Shown here piece by piece: positions 1 through 10,850 of a stretch of 64,000 nt of DNA (its first letter is position 1; each line of letters begins with the position of its first letter). The position numbers were made by a program, and so were the translations under genes. Origin of the DNA: Heligmosomoides polygyrus polygyrus (taxonomy: Eukaryota > Nematoda > Chromadorea > Rhabditida > Heligmosomidae). The DNA lies in contig OX377206.1 of the NCBI GenBank assembly GCA_947396885.1, forward strand, positions 11,648,778 through 11,712,777, given 5' to 3'. Under the pieces are notes generated by a model that ran no database searches, was not told where the DNA came from, and saw nothing but the letters and a program-made list of their open reading frames with translations.

Positions 1-85
1 TTTAATTGTTCGTTTTGGTTTAATTACCCAAGTTTGAGGTTCTGGTGTGCCCTAATAAACGACTGCTGCTCAAGACGTCGGATTC

Positions 86-325
86 ATAAGATCCGCGTAG
101 AGTGGAAACGTTTTTACCTTCCTTGTAAGACTTGGGTTCGGATTCCTCGCCCAGATCAACCATGCCTTCCATCCTACTGCGACTGATGAAAACAGAGCAG
201 ACTTGTCCGGAAACAATAAAGCACCGATTGTCCATCGGCTGACAATAGGCCAAAGACGCATTCAAATCGACTACACGAGAATCTGTAAAAGTAGAATGGG
301 TTCCGTATCCCACAAGGAGCTGTAT
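86..325 (+). mobile_element. SINE-A, old diverged copy
   Basis: The head is badly eroded. The GGGTTCGGATTCCTCGCCC stretch near 134-152, the CAGACTTGTC block near 199, the CATCGGCTGACAATAGGCC block near 233 and the GTAGAATG..CGTATCCCA end near 290-315 occur in the same order as in the young SINE-A copies. The A box and the CCTTTAT tail are not recognisable, so this is a fossil. Confidence 0.7.
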
Positions 326-1068
326 AACACCGACCTTGACACCATAACAGATTTTCGATATCAATTCTATGGAAAAAACGCTTCGAGGAGTCACAAAGGC
401 AATGCTGCTAGAACAAAATGACAAGAGGCTTGCAATAAATTGGACAAGGCAGGGTTTCTCATCAGTAATGTCACAAGGGTTCTGAGTAATAAGAGACACC
501 ACATCGAGATGGGTGGGCAATGCTCGAAAATGATAGCTCGCCATGGCTACTGCACAGGGTCTAATTGGCAAGCTTTTGAAATCTGCGATTCACTAATTGC
601 TGAGAACTCAATCACACTGTCGAAAAAGCGCCTCTGCAGCCGTACCATCCCGTGCACTTAAGCGGAGCACTGTCCCCTCGAGAACAGCGTCGGCGCGGCC
701 TATACTTCGTGTGAGCACCACGATAGCTCTGACCGACTAGAACACACTTCGACCTTTAACAACCTTTGCGGCTGCCTTCTCCAAGTGCAAATGGTTTCCG
801 GTTTTTCATATCCCCGTTCATCCGTTTGCAATTTGAGTTTCGATTCAGATGCGACACTTCTTTGGACGTGCATTCCTCAGATATACATAATATCTCGTTC
901 CAAAAGTGCGGGAGTCTGATTTCCTGTAGACGCTCTTCGGAGCACGACGTCGAGAAAGTAAGCCCTCCGATCTGCAAGTCAACACGGCAGAGTTATTCAG
1001 TTTGCAGAATAGACCACTTGGATCAAAGGACAGAACATTTTATCCTAAACTAGCAGCCAGCCAGTCAA
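326..1068. other. No recognised feature
   Basis: Short open frames occur on both strands, but none shows a domain, splice-site context or similarity to the repeats elsewhere in the window. Confidence 0.5.
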
Positions 1069-1197
1069 GGGAGAGCGTTTATTCGTGTGCGAGACGCGAT
1101 GTAGAGACAAGCGCCGTATCGATTCATCGCATCGCGCGATGAATGTGGGAGCTTATCATTACATTGCGTTGCGCGTCGCGTGCACAATAAACGCTCC
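1069..1197. repeat. Short palindromic MITE (GGGAGCGTTTATT type)
   Basis: The ends are inverted copies of each other (GGGAGAGCGTTTATTCGTG at the left, complement of CACAATAAACGCTCC at the right) around a CG-rich, partly self-complementary middle. The terminal GTTTAT motif resembles the adjacent Harbinger-like MITE. The flanking duplication is unclear (CAA versus TTA/TAA). Confidence 0.55.
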
Positions 1198-1201
1198 TTA
1201 A

Positions 1202-1422
1202 AGGCTCGTTTATACTTCCGACGCCGAGCAATGCGACGGCATGTATAACAGGCCAAATTGATCGAACGCGCCGCTCGATCAATTTGGCCCTAAGGCCCCG
1301 TTTATACGTCGGCGCCGAGCGACGGCACGCATAGTGGCTATATTGATTGAGCGACGCGATCGATCAATTTGGCCACTTTACAAGCCACCGCGTCGCTCGG
1401 CGTCGGAAGTATAAACGGAGCC
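1202..1422. mobile_element. Harbinger-like MITE with TAA duplication
   Basis: Ends AGGCTCGTTTATACTTCCG and its inverted partner CGGAAGTATAAACGGAGCC are flanked on both sides by TAA (1199-1201 and 1423-1425). A 3-bp TWA duplication is typical of PIF/Harbinger elements. The interior holds self-complementary GGCCAAATTGATCG blocks and a second inner end-like motif near 1293. No coding capacity. Related copies lie at 27166-27447, 28038-28172 and 35441-37153. Confidence 0.7.
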
Positions 1423-1425
1423 TAA

Positions 1426-2365
1426 CAGCTACCTAGCTTTGCTCCAGAAACAGATAATAGCAATGCTGCTTACCAATAATCTGCGAAATTTTTTAGAAAA
1501 AGAAAACGAGGAACGAAACACAGAGGGAACGGCTCAAGAATGCTGGAAACCGGGGGTGCGAAACACGGAGACGGAATTGGTACACATTCGTTCTTTCTTT
1601 TCAAACTTGATACAAAATGGCATTAGGAACAACGTTCATTGCCTAGTGATGCCTTATTCATGTAGCTGTCGACAAAGACTTGATATCGACTTTATTCATT
1701 CTCAAAAAATGACGCTTATTGAATTTTACCCTTCGCTGTATTTCTCAAAGAAAAACCTTCCTTCCATTTGCAGTGGTAAGTATATGGCATGCTTAGGCAT
1801 ACCATATACTTACCACGTTAATGCAACGAATTAACGAGTATATGGCATGCCCAACCATGCCATATACTCGTTAATTCGTTGCATTAACGTGTTAACTTCT
1901 AAACTAGGGCCAATACAGTAAAGTGTGAAACATTTTGAAGCTTTGCCCCACTGCAAGGGCTCATTTGTTTATCTGTTTTCCTAAATATGGGACAAAATCT
2001 CCAGCAAAACTGATTCATGCAAAGACTAAAACTGTAGTATACATTCGCATGATTATTCTTTCAAAAAAGATGTTTTATAGTTTCCCAAAAATTCCTAGAA
2101 GTTTCCGAAAATTTTGCGCGTCACGCCGTTTCAAGAAACGCGATGGCTGAACATGAGTATCTGCATGTTCAATCTGCCTTCAGCTGCAAAACTGGCACTT
2201 TGATTCCATTTCAGTATGGAAGATGGATATTCAGATAACGATCGAAAACAAAATCTCAGAAATCGAAGTAGTTTGCTTGTGAATCATCGAATATCAGGTC
2301 ACGAAAAGCTGTCGTCAAACGTTAACTTGCATCATATGCAAGGATAGGAAAACCTTAATGGAGGA
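1426..2365. other. No gene recognised; contains twin hairpins
   Basis: A 131-codon open frame at 1439-1834 shows no domain and runs into the hairpins at 1775-1890, so I do not call it a gene. The rest is AT-rich sequence without recognisable features. Confidence 0.5.
1775..1890. repeat. Two back-to-back hairpins sharing one core
   Basis: Hairpin 1 (1775-1814) has an 18-bp stem with one mismatch and a 4-nt loop. Hairpin 2 (1815-1890) has a perfect 35-bp stem (1815-1849 with 1856-1890) and a 6-nt loop. Both contain GTATATGG next to a CATGC-like core, so hairpin 2 looks like an extended relative of hairpin 1. The function is unknown: a miniature palindromic element or a small-RNA hairpin are both possible. 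Confidence 0.85.
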
Positions 2366-4044
2366 TCTACCACTATATAATTGAGTTAGCTCCCTGCCCT
2401 GTAGATGGTGAGGCGTATCTCACTCAGGTTGGGAACCTGGCTGAGATACGCCTCGTGGAAGCACGCGCAATCTCATGGAACCCCTTGCGACGCCTCCGCG
2501 TACCTCGCGCGGGCAACGTCTGCCGTTCAACATGGGATGTTGTTACAGCAGAGGACGCGTAGCCTCCTGCTTGACACAACGGGGTCTGCGCGCGTTTCTG
2601 AGTGCCTGAATCCAGAAGACGGGTTCCCTTCGTCACACCACAACCTTCTGGAGTCAGAAGAGGAGACACCGTCGTCCAACGACGAGGCATCGCATTCAGA
2701 ATTGAGCATGAGATGCTACTGCAGCAGAGGAAGCGCTGCCTTCTCCTGCTTGACACAACGGCGTCTGCGCGCGTTTCTGAGCGAGTCAAGAATTCAGAAG
2801 ACGGGTCCCTTTCGTTGCACAACAACCGTCTGGAGTCAGAAGAAGCGAAAATAAAGGAAGCAAAGGCCACATCGTCGTTGCACGACGACCGGCCGCATTC
2901 AGAACTCAGCATTATCCCATGTTGAACGGAGAACTTTATTGCTGCAGCAGAGGAAGCACAACCTCCTCCTGCTTGACGCAGCGACATCTGCGCGCGCTTC
3001 TGAGCGTCTGAATCCAGAATACGGGTCCCCATCGTCGCGCAACAAGCAGACGGAGTCAAAAGAGGTGACACCGTCGTCTTACGACGAGCGGCCGCATCCA
3101 GAATTCAACATGGGATGCTCCTCCAGCCGAGGAAGCACAGCCTCCTCTCTATTGACACAACGGCGTCTGCGCGCGTTTCTGAGTCCCTGAATCCAGAAGG
3201 CGGGTTCCCTTCGTCGCACCACAACCGTCTGGATTCAGAAGATCGAAAAGAAAGGAAACAGAGGTCTCATCGTCGTCCTACGACGACTGGCCGCATGCAG
3301 AACTCAGCATTATCCCATGTTGAACGGAAAACTTTACCCGCGCCAGGTACGCCTTTGCATACCTCGCACAGGCAATGTTTGCCGTTCAACATGGGATGTT
3401 GCAGCAGAGGAAGCACAGCCCTCCCCTGCTTGACTCAGCGGCATCTGCGCGCGTTTCTCAGCGTTTGATTCTGAATATGTGTCACTGACGTCTGCCTTGA
3501 GCATAGTAGAACCACTAAGGAGTGGTGGAGAAGGGAAGTAAGGGCCCTTTAGAGTGAACCAGGTGAGCGTCCAGGAAGGAAAGGAACAACCTGAAGGAGG
3601 GACCAGGGTGGGGAAGCCAGCAAGAAGAGACCAGTAGGGGGTCAATAGTGAAAACAAGGAAGTGGGCCAGGGGTTGGGACCAGGAAGGTGGGAGGAGGGG
3701 GGAGACCAAAGACCAGTAAAGGCGGACCAGCAATTAGATCTACAAGAACAAGAAACGAGTGAGGGGGATACTGGCGCCCGGATTCGGAAGACGTGTACAC
3801 AGTGGAGGGGCCGAAGTACTGCGCAGCATAAACCAATGATGTTACTGCACGGTGTGGAGAAAATGTCTATGATGAAAGGTACCAAAGTGGTGAACGGCTT
3901 GATGCCGATGAAGTACGCAGCAGGTCCTAGATGTTAGCGAATTTTAAGTTTGACAAAAACTGCCTTCTTTAGATCAGTGATGGTGCAAAGTCGCGCGAAG
4001 CGCGCAAGTGCGAGACACGCCGTTAGGCGTGTCGGAGCACTTGT
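2366..4044 (+). mobile_element. Hairpin-ended element with minisatellite core, copy 1 (Helentron/HINE-like?)
   Basis: Starts TCTACCACTATATAATTGAG, followed by a near-perfect hairpin at 2410-2454 (GAGGCGTATCTCA stem plus CAGGTT/AACCTG). The middle (about 2520-3440) is a degenerate tandem array with units of about 180 bp or more, each containing a GCAGCAGAGGAAGC-like and a TCTGCGCGCGTTTCTGAG-like block. A G-rich stretch follows (3490-3740). The element ends in a 39-nt hairpin at 4005-4043 (CAAGTGC, GACACGCC, loop GTTA, then the complements). Copies 2 and 3 at 42441-43889 and 43911-45180 have the same order on the minus strand. A 5' TC start, subterminal hairpins, a 3' terminal hairpin and a tandem-repeat core match non-autonomous Helentron (HINE/DINE-1-like) organisation; that assignment is inference. 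The long open frames inside are by-products of the repeat. Confidence 0.65.
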
Positions 4045-4291
4045 ATTGTTATAAAGTATAAGTAACTTTTAAATGATGTCATGTTGAATTCATAGCTTTT
4101 GAATGCCCTTTCGTTCATCGTCAAACTCAGCTCGGGAAATACAAACTTTTTGCCTTTTATTCTGACTTTGTCTTTGGATACAAATTGCAACGACGAGCTA
4201 CTAGGAACTGGGAAGAATTTGCATTTACAGTCGTCCATATTTCAAAATTGTAGACGAACATCAACTTGAGTAGTTCGCTCAGACGACAATA

Positions 4292-5420
4292 CAGGGTGTT
4301 TCAAAATAACGTAATGAACGATTTATAGCTTGGTGACGTTTCTGACAAGGGGCCGGAGGTCATCTGGAGACAGTCGCTCCCATTCCCAACGCTGAGATGT
4401 CTTGTGGGCTTCCAGGTTGTGGTATCACTTGTCATGGACCCTGTCCTTCAAAATGGACCACGCACTTTAGTTCGTCGGATTCAAGTCCGAGGAGTGCGGT
4501 GGCCATTCCGCAGACATGACGAGGTCCTGATGATTGACCTTGCACCATGCTTGTGTGCTTTTTGTCCTGTGTACAAGGATTGAGTCTTCTTGAAACCTCC
4601 ACTGCGCATCGCTGAAGCGCTGCTGGGACCAGAAAAGTGCAGTAGCCTCGAAGAAGTCCCGTCGGTACACATCTTCATTTATTTTTTACTTCTTCGTCTA
4701 CAAAAATCACGGGGTCCTTCCGTAGGTGTAGAGTTCACCCCAAAGCAGGAGCGCCTGGAATTTTTGAGGGTGTTCGGCGATGGAAAAGATGGCTGAAGTC
4801 TCTCCAGATCAGATCCTGCTGTGTTGGAGATTGTAAGCCTACCCCACGGTGAACAGCTGAACAGTGTTCGCTCCCACCCACGACCTGCGCCCCGAAGCTT
4901 GGGCGGTATCGATGGAGCCGTTCGCGCTTATTCTTGTCCATTAGAAGGTGGACTTCATGGGACTTGTAGGGATTGAGTCTCTGTTTCTTTATAGCTATTT
5001 GATGCATTGATGTGCGACTGATGCAGATATCATGGGCGATTTTTTCAGAAGATCCTCAAATTTGGGATTTTCGCTTTTCGATATTCCGCATTTGCGGCGT
5101 ATTCATCGTGCGATTTCTTCGTTGTGCTGAACAGTCTCCTTCATGACCAAGCTCCCTACATCGAGGAGTTACTGTGGAGACAGTCGACCGAGCAGGTTAA
5201 CGATGTCGCATTGGCGCTTTCCTCGACAATGAAGCTCCAAAATCGCAGCGCGATGGTCTGACATCTCGTGAAAATCCGTAGCGAGAGGAAAATCAAACTC
5301 TAAAAGTTACAGCATCGACAGAAAGATACGCATAAAAAATGGCGCTATTTCCGCCATGCCGCAGATCGATGTGATCGCCAAGGAGAACGTCAAAACATCA
5401 CGTTATTTTGGAACACCCTG
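4292..5420 (-). pseudogene. Tc1-like DNA transposon remnant
   Basis: The ends are inverted: CAGGGTGTTTCAAAATAACG at the left and CGTTATTTTGGAACACCCTG at the right, with TA preceding the left end. Reading the minus strand, a frame at 4467-4670 carries WRFQEDSILVHRTK followed by WPPHSSDLNPT. This is the Tc1/IS630-type catalytic block (a D in the DG/DS..H region, then SPDLNP). An upstream minus-strand piece (4735-5007) contains LNPYKSHEVHLL, like the linker before the catalytic core in Tc1 relatives. Stops and frameshifts break the gene everywhere, so the element is dead. Family assignment is fairly secure from the two motifs plus the inverted ends. The right-hand TA is lost. Confidence 0.75.
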
Positions 5421-6345
5421 TGTGATTTCAGTGCATTACGACCACACTGCTGATGTGCTGGTTGTTAGAATAATTTCGATATCACGACAGCTGGATAATA
5501 ACGACAAATGCCGGTGATAATCGATCACTTTGGAGTGCGCCGCGCATTTGACGTTCACGATATTCTATAGTAGAGCTGATCTTCGACGTCCACAACAAGT
5601 TGAGGTGAATAACCGATGGAAAAGGCACTCTTACAAATTTCTACCAACTCAATTCATTGAGCCTTAAGAGGCGGAAGACTTCGCTGATCTAGAAACGAGC
5701 CAAATCCGAAATCGGAATGAAATGTAGTCGAGAACAGGCACTTCACGCTGCTTCGCCACATGAGGCTTTGGCATATGATAAAGTAACCAGTTTTCAATAA
5801 CGTATGAATGCGCCATGTTAAATCTGCAGACGATCAAGCTGGCATGCACCTTGACTAGGATTCACTTGAAAGGTATGAAGAACAAGATTAACGAAGAGAT
5901 TGAGAGCAGCGGAAGCGGTGCGTGGATTTGGGTTGAGCTAGGCGAAGTTTCGTGACGTCGGATGCGAATAGACGCATGATTTCCGAGTTACATTAAACGC
6001 TGAACCAATGGATATTCAGAATTAAAATGCGAAGAATCATAGAGTTGGATTTCTAGGTATTCCACCTTTTTGAAGTTAAACGTGTGAAAAATTGTTGGAA
6101 CATACAAAGTAATCACGGTTGAGGATTAATTTAATTTTGGCAAGTCTCTGATATGTAAGCATCAAATATCGCAGGAGACGAGAGCATGGCGCATCCCAAA
6201 GTTATAAGAAGACAGCTAAATAATTGTCATTAACAACTGTTTTTTTTTAACTTGAACAACCAGAGAAAATCTCGTTGCTAAGGTAGAAATGATCATTAAG
6301 GTGGGTTAAACACATAGATGGTGAGTCATTCCGTCGCCCAACATA
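5421..6345. other. No recognised feature
   Basis: AT-rich unique-looking sequence. No open frame above about 60 codons has a recognisable motif, and no inverted ends were found. Confidence 0.5.
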
Positions 6346-7755
6346 CCAGGAAAGGGTCTCAGGCGTAGGTCTGAACGGGAGAAATGGGTAGTACTGCGAG
6401 AATCTCCACCCTTCATAGAGTAGAAAAACATGTTTCGCTTTTGCTGAGTCCTTGAACCAAAAGAGCTATGGGCCCTCGAAGGGGGTACAGTAGCGCACCG
6501 TCAGCACGTGCCCACGTGCTTGCGTGCGCGCGCGATATTGTATGGGAAGCGGCGAAAGGCCCTGCGGCAGGCGTTTAGGTGGCGCACCAGGGTACGGTGC
6601 TGCTTCAAAAATGATAGACCAAATGTTCGATTCCCATGGTATGCACCATTTTTGCATTTTTTCATAACCCCTGCTTCCTTCACCAATTTGCTTCCTACAG
6701 ATCTCCTACACATTTATTTCACTCTAAATTGTCAAAAGGGGCAGATTCGTGATCAACACCCTATGACCTCGACAGCCCTAGCCACCCGTACCTGCTGTAA
6801 CCTACCGTAATCAGCCGAAATTTCAAAAGCGAATGTGAGATTCGTGATCAGCACCCCAAATAACCCCCCCCCCCCCCTCCCTAGGAGAAGTTTGGGCGAA
6901 ATTGGTGATTATGACATCGACAGCCCTAGTCATCCGTACCATACCTGCTGTGAGGTCACTGTTTAACATTCGCTGAAAAACACAAAACGTCGTATAATTC
7001 AGAAACTGGGAAAGGCGAGAAAACCCTTATTTGACAATTTAGAGTGGAATAAATGTGTAGGAGATGTGTAGGAAGTAAGCTGATTTGAACCACCATGAAG
7101 GCACTATTGCACTTTCACGTCTCCAGAGAGGAGAGGTGGAAAAAAAATTTTGGGCCCAAACCTCTCCGAGGGGGGTTATTTGGGGTGCTGATCACGAATC
7201 TGACATCCGTTTTTTAAAATTTATGCGGATTACGACAAGGTACGGATAGCTACGGCAGTCGAGGTCATGGAGTGTTAATCATGAATCTGGGGTGTTGACC
7301 ACGAAACTGACCCTTATGACAATGTAGAGTGAAATAAATGTATAAGAGATGTGTAGGAACGAACTGGTGAAGGAGGCAGCGGTTATGAAAAAAATGCAGA
7401 AATAGTGCATAGTATAGTTGTGCCCGAATGAGTATTCGAGCATTCGAATTCGAATAATTCTATTCGAATTCGAATATTCGTATTCGAACGTTCGAAAAAA
7501 TGCGATTTTCGAATGTATTCGAATTCGAATGCTCGACAATCGTCACTATTCGAATATATTCGGTTATTCGACATTTTTGGAAGAGCACAACTATAGTGCA
7601 TAGCACGGGAGTCGAACATCTGGTCTAACAGCTTCACCACCTTCGACGGCCCGTAGCTCTTTTGGTTGGACTCAGCAAAAAGGAAACATGTTTTTCTACT
7701 ATATGAAAGGTAGAGAATCTCGTAGTACTATCCATTTCTGCCGTTCAGTTTCTGT
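6346..7755. repeat. Composite palindrome with tRNA-like modules in both arms
   Basis: The outer arms (about 6371-6735 plus, 7310-7750 minus) are inverted copies of one repeat (repeat F). Each arm carries a tRNA-like block. In the left arm this is near 6568-6645, with B-box-like TGTTCGATTCC. In the right arm it is near 7595-7660 on the minus strand, with TGTTCGACTCC. The inner part (6735-7310) is a second inverted repeat containing GATCACGAATCTGACATCCG-type motifs and a poly-C run near 6868. A partial extra minus copy of the F end lies at 7028-7100. A third F copy is at 17755-19416. Confidence 0.65.
7413..7595. mobile_element. hAT-type MITE made of TTCGAA motifs
   Basis: Perfect 11-bp inverted ends (TATAGTTGTGC / GCACAACTATA) and an 8-bp duplication GTGCATAG at 7405-7412 and 7596-7603. 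The uninterrupted site can be seen in the F copy at about 17845. Almost the whole 183-bp interior is ATTCGAATTCGAA-like sequence, which is itself palindromic. It has no coding capacity. The 8-bp duplication suggests hAT transposase mobilisation. Confidence 0.8.
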
Positions 7756-8199
7756 TAGCTTATTGGGAAGCGAGGAAAAAAGCGATACATTAGCAGAAGG
7801 GAGGAAGGCCAGGATGTGGCCAATTTTAACATCGACGAGGTATACCCACTCCTTTCTGAGGTCACTTCACACGCACCTGAGCCTACATTCTTGTAAAAAA
7901 AAACGCTTAGCTTTAAGTAATATTCCACCAATAGCGAGCATATCGGATGGAAGAGAGCCCTACTTACACATACATAGCTGTGATGAAGCACGGCACGTCT
8001 GAAATATGCAGTCAGGCTCATTCCATATGTGCGACTGATATACGAACTCGTTGAGGTTCATTAACCAACTCAAACGCCATCCTCCCATGCCTAATGACAA
8101 AACGAATTCATGGGGCCAAGCTCACAAGGCCCATTTGGGGTAGATTCACATAAAGTAGCGGCAGATTAGCAACTTAGCAACAATGCGCGTTAAGGATTT
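7756..8199. other. No recognised feature
   Basis: Sequence between two repeats. A 104-codon open frame at 7688-8002 overlaps the palindrome arm and shows no domain. Confidence 0.4.
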
Positions 8200-8826
8200 G
8201 GTAGTGAAAAACATTTCGAGACAACCAATAAGAAAAATTCCTTCGAATTTCATGAGGAATAAGTATGAAATAGAGGGCTATCATGAATAGTGACTGAATT
8301 TTATCCACTACTCCTTAGGCGATTTTGATTCTGAAAAATCAAAGAATCAGGATCAAACAAGGCAGAAATACAACATTTCGAAAAAACAACCAAAAACATT
8401 TCTAAGAAATTTTATTTGAAATAAGTATGAAATAGAGGGATATCATGAATAGTTGAGTGATTTTCACCAACTACTCCTTAAGCGAGTTTGATTCTGAAAA
8501 ATCAAAGAATCAGGATCAAACAAGACAGAAAAAAAACATTTCGAAAAAACAACAAAAAATTCTAAGAAATTTTATTAGGAATACGTTTGAAATAGAGGGC
8601 CATCACGAATAGTTGATTAATTTTTATCAACTACTCCTTAGTCGGCTTTGCTTCTGAAAAAAATAAAGAATCGAAATCATATATACCAGAATTAAAGCCG
8701 ACTAAGAAATAGTAGATAAATGTCAGTCAATTATTTATGATAGCCCTCTATTTTATACTTACTCCTAATGAAAATTCGAAGGAGTCACTCTTCCTGTTTT
8801 TTTACGAAATGTTGTTTTCCCACTAC
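8200..8826. repeat. Tandem array of about 161-bp units closed by an inverted copy
   Basis: Three direct units begin near 8261, 8423 and 8583, marked by AAGTATGAAATAGAGGG and by CAACTACTCCTTA-type blocks. They are followed by an inverted partial unit at about 8694-8826. The first and last about 120 bp are inverted copies of each other. This is a fold-back element whose interior has been tandemly amplified. No gene is present. Confidence 0.7.
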
Positions 8827-9109
8827 GAAATGCTTAATTTACTTTTCGAAAAGATCTCTTTTCGAAGTTCTAAATCTTTACAAAAGTTGGGAAAAGGAAG
8901 GGAGGGAGAGGGCTTGCTTGCTAAAAACAGTATTTATGTGCATATTAAAAGGACAATAAAAGCATAATTTTTAAATTATCAAGTAGGTTTCAAGCTCTTT
9001 CAAACGTATAGCTGAAAGGAAATTGCTTCTTCTTTAAAATGTTTAAAATCATTTTGTCATTCGTAGTGTCGTGTTTTTTTTCTAATTACCATACAATACA
9101 TTGATAACT
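8827..9109. other. No recognised feature
   Basis: AT-rich sequence with two overlapping short frames of biased composition only. Confidence 0.4.
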
Positions 9110-9389
9110 GGGCGCTTGTAGCGCATTCGGAGGAGGCGCCGGCTATCGCGTGCACTCGATACAAGGTTCCTGGTTCGGATTTCCCGCCCAGGCCAACCAA
9201 GCCCTCCATCCCTCCGGAGTCGGTGTCTGGGAAGGATAAAGCGCTGACTTGTTCATCGGCTGGCCACCGCAAGTCATTGTATGGCCAAATACGCATTCAT
9301 GTCGCCTCCACGACATCCCGTAGAAGTAAAATGCACTTGCGCATCCCAAAAGGGATTGAGTAACGCCGCTCTTTATCCTTTATCCGTTA
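9110..9389 (+). mobile_element. SINE-A copy
   Basis: Near-complete. The head GGGCGCTTGTAGCGCATTCGG has one A-box change, the B-box region GGTTCGGATTTCC is intact, and the body ends in CTTTATCCTTTATCC. About 20 bases covering the GAATTGGTACCAGACTT block are missing. Confidence 0.9.
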
Positions 9390-9534
9390 CATATTGATAC
9401 TAATAAAGCACAATTCTTGCTAGAAGATACGCATCACGAAACAGACTCGTAGCGCATTCGGCAGAAGTGCTGCTTGCTCGCCTTTATACCGACAATTTGC
9501 GCTGAACGGCAGATATACAGGGTATCTCAGAAAA

Positions 9535-10850
9535 TGTCTGTACTGTTCGAAAGGTGGTAAATTTGCTCACAGTGAAGGTACTACAGAAGTTAAGGGCGCA
9601 TATGAAAGCTTAAGAGAATAGAAATTTTCCGACATACGAGCAGCATGGAATGCGCCATACACTCGTCTGATATTTTGCATGTTACACTCAGTTGGTTGTG
9701 TTTCGCTTGAATACTTGTTATAATCTGTTCACAAAGTGATTATATCATTTGATGTGTGCTTCTTTGTTGGTTCAAAAGTTAAAAACACATGATTGGCTTG
9801 CGAAAAATGCGGGGTATCCTAAAAAATGAAGGTACTATGTGAAAGGATGTGACATTGCTGCTAGTGAACCTTTTAAACATGTTTGAGACTCGCATAAAAG
9901 CGCAGTGTACAGATTTCTGTAGCGTGTGAATAGTCGAGATTCGCCATGACAGTGTCTGAAACCTTGCATTTCCGACTCGATTGATTGTGCATGGGCTGAA
10001 TGCTACTTACAACCTTGTCACTCCTTGGCCAGATTAACCTTTTTTGTGCTTCTTTTAACGTTTTCCGTCGCCCAATAAATAGCTGCAATTATGCCGACTA
10101 ATCTCTGCATTCAGCCTGAGTCTTCCTTCATCGCTCCACAGAATATTGTAAAATGGGGCTCCTGCTCACATCTAAATCGTGCAATCAATAAACTCTCATG
10201 TCACGTGTCTTTCACGTGATTGTCAAGTTTTAAACTTTAAAAGTAACACAGCAGAGGTTAATCTGGCCAACTAGTAACAAGACTGTAACAAGCACTCAGC
10301 CCACGCACAATCAACCTAGTCTGAAATACAAGGTTTCAGACGGGAGCATGGCGCAATCTTAACGATTTGCACGCTACAGTAATCTCGTTGCCGAGCGTTT
10401 TCATATGAGTCTCAAACGTCTTCAAGTGCTTTACTAGCAGCAGTGTTAGGAACTTTCTAATACTAGCTGCATTTTTAGGATTCCCTGCATTTTCCGCAGC
10501 CATAGTGTGATTTTAAGTTTGAAACTTTAAAAGAAGCACAAATTAATCAGAACGGCAACCTTGTGAAGTAAACAACAACAAGTGTTCAGGCGAAACACAA
10601 TCAATCGAGCGTAAAATGCAAAATTTCGGATGAGTGGATGGCGCAAAGGTTATTCTAAGCATGCAACACAAGCTGCTGAAAAATTTCCAATTCATTGAGA
10701 AGTTCAGCTTTTTTGGCATTCGACGCATCCCATAAGCTTGCACCCTAGCGCTTCCTTGGATTAAGCTGCAAAATTTTTCAATTAAGGTCAGAGAATGCTT
10801 TTTCGTGACGCTCGACACAGGGCAGGGCTTCGTCAGGCTTTCCTTTGAAC
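9535..10850. repeat. Fold-back repeat with A-B / B'-A' architecture
   Basis: Two diverged direct units lie on the left (about 9535-9790 and 9790-10090). Each starts GGTATC.TA/CA.AAATG and contains ACTCG.TTGATTGTG-like blocks and GTGCTTCTTT near the end. Two inverted units follow (about 10230-10500 and 10500-10850) with the complementary motifs, such as AAGAAGCACAAA, CACAATCAATCGAG and TTTTAGGATTCCCTGC. The whole could fold into one long hairpin centred near 10150. No coding sequence. Confidence 0.6.

Noticed and set aside
1439..1834. 131-codon frame
   Set aside because: No recognisable domain, biased composition, and the 3' end is made of the hairpin sequence.
2405..3468. Several overlapping open frames of 100-215 codons on both strands
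   Set aside because: They lie in a degenerate GC-rich tandem repeat, occur on both strands at once and repeat the same peptide blocks. The matching frames at 43.2-45.1 kb have the same cause.
8261..8690. Regularly spaced repeats suggestive of a CRISPR array
   Set aside because: The period of about 161 bp is continuous repeat with no spacers, and the surroundings are eukaryotic.
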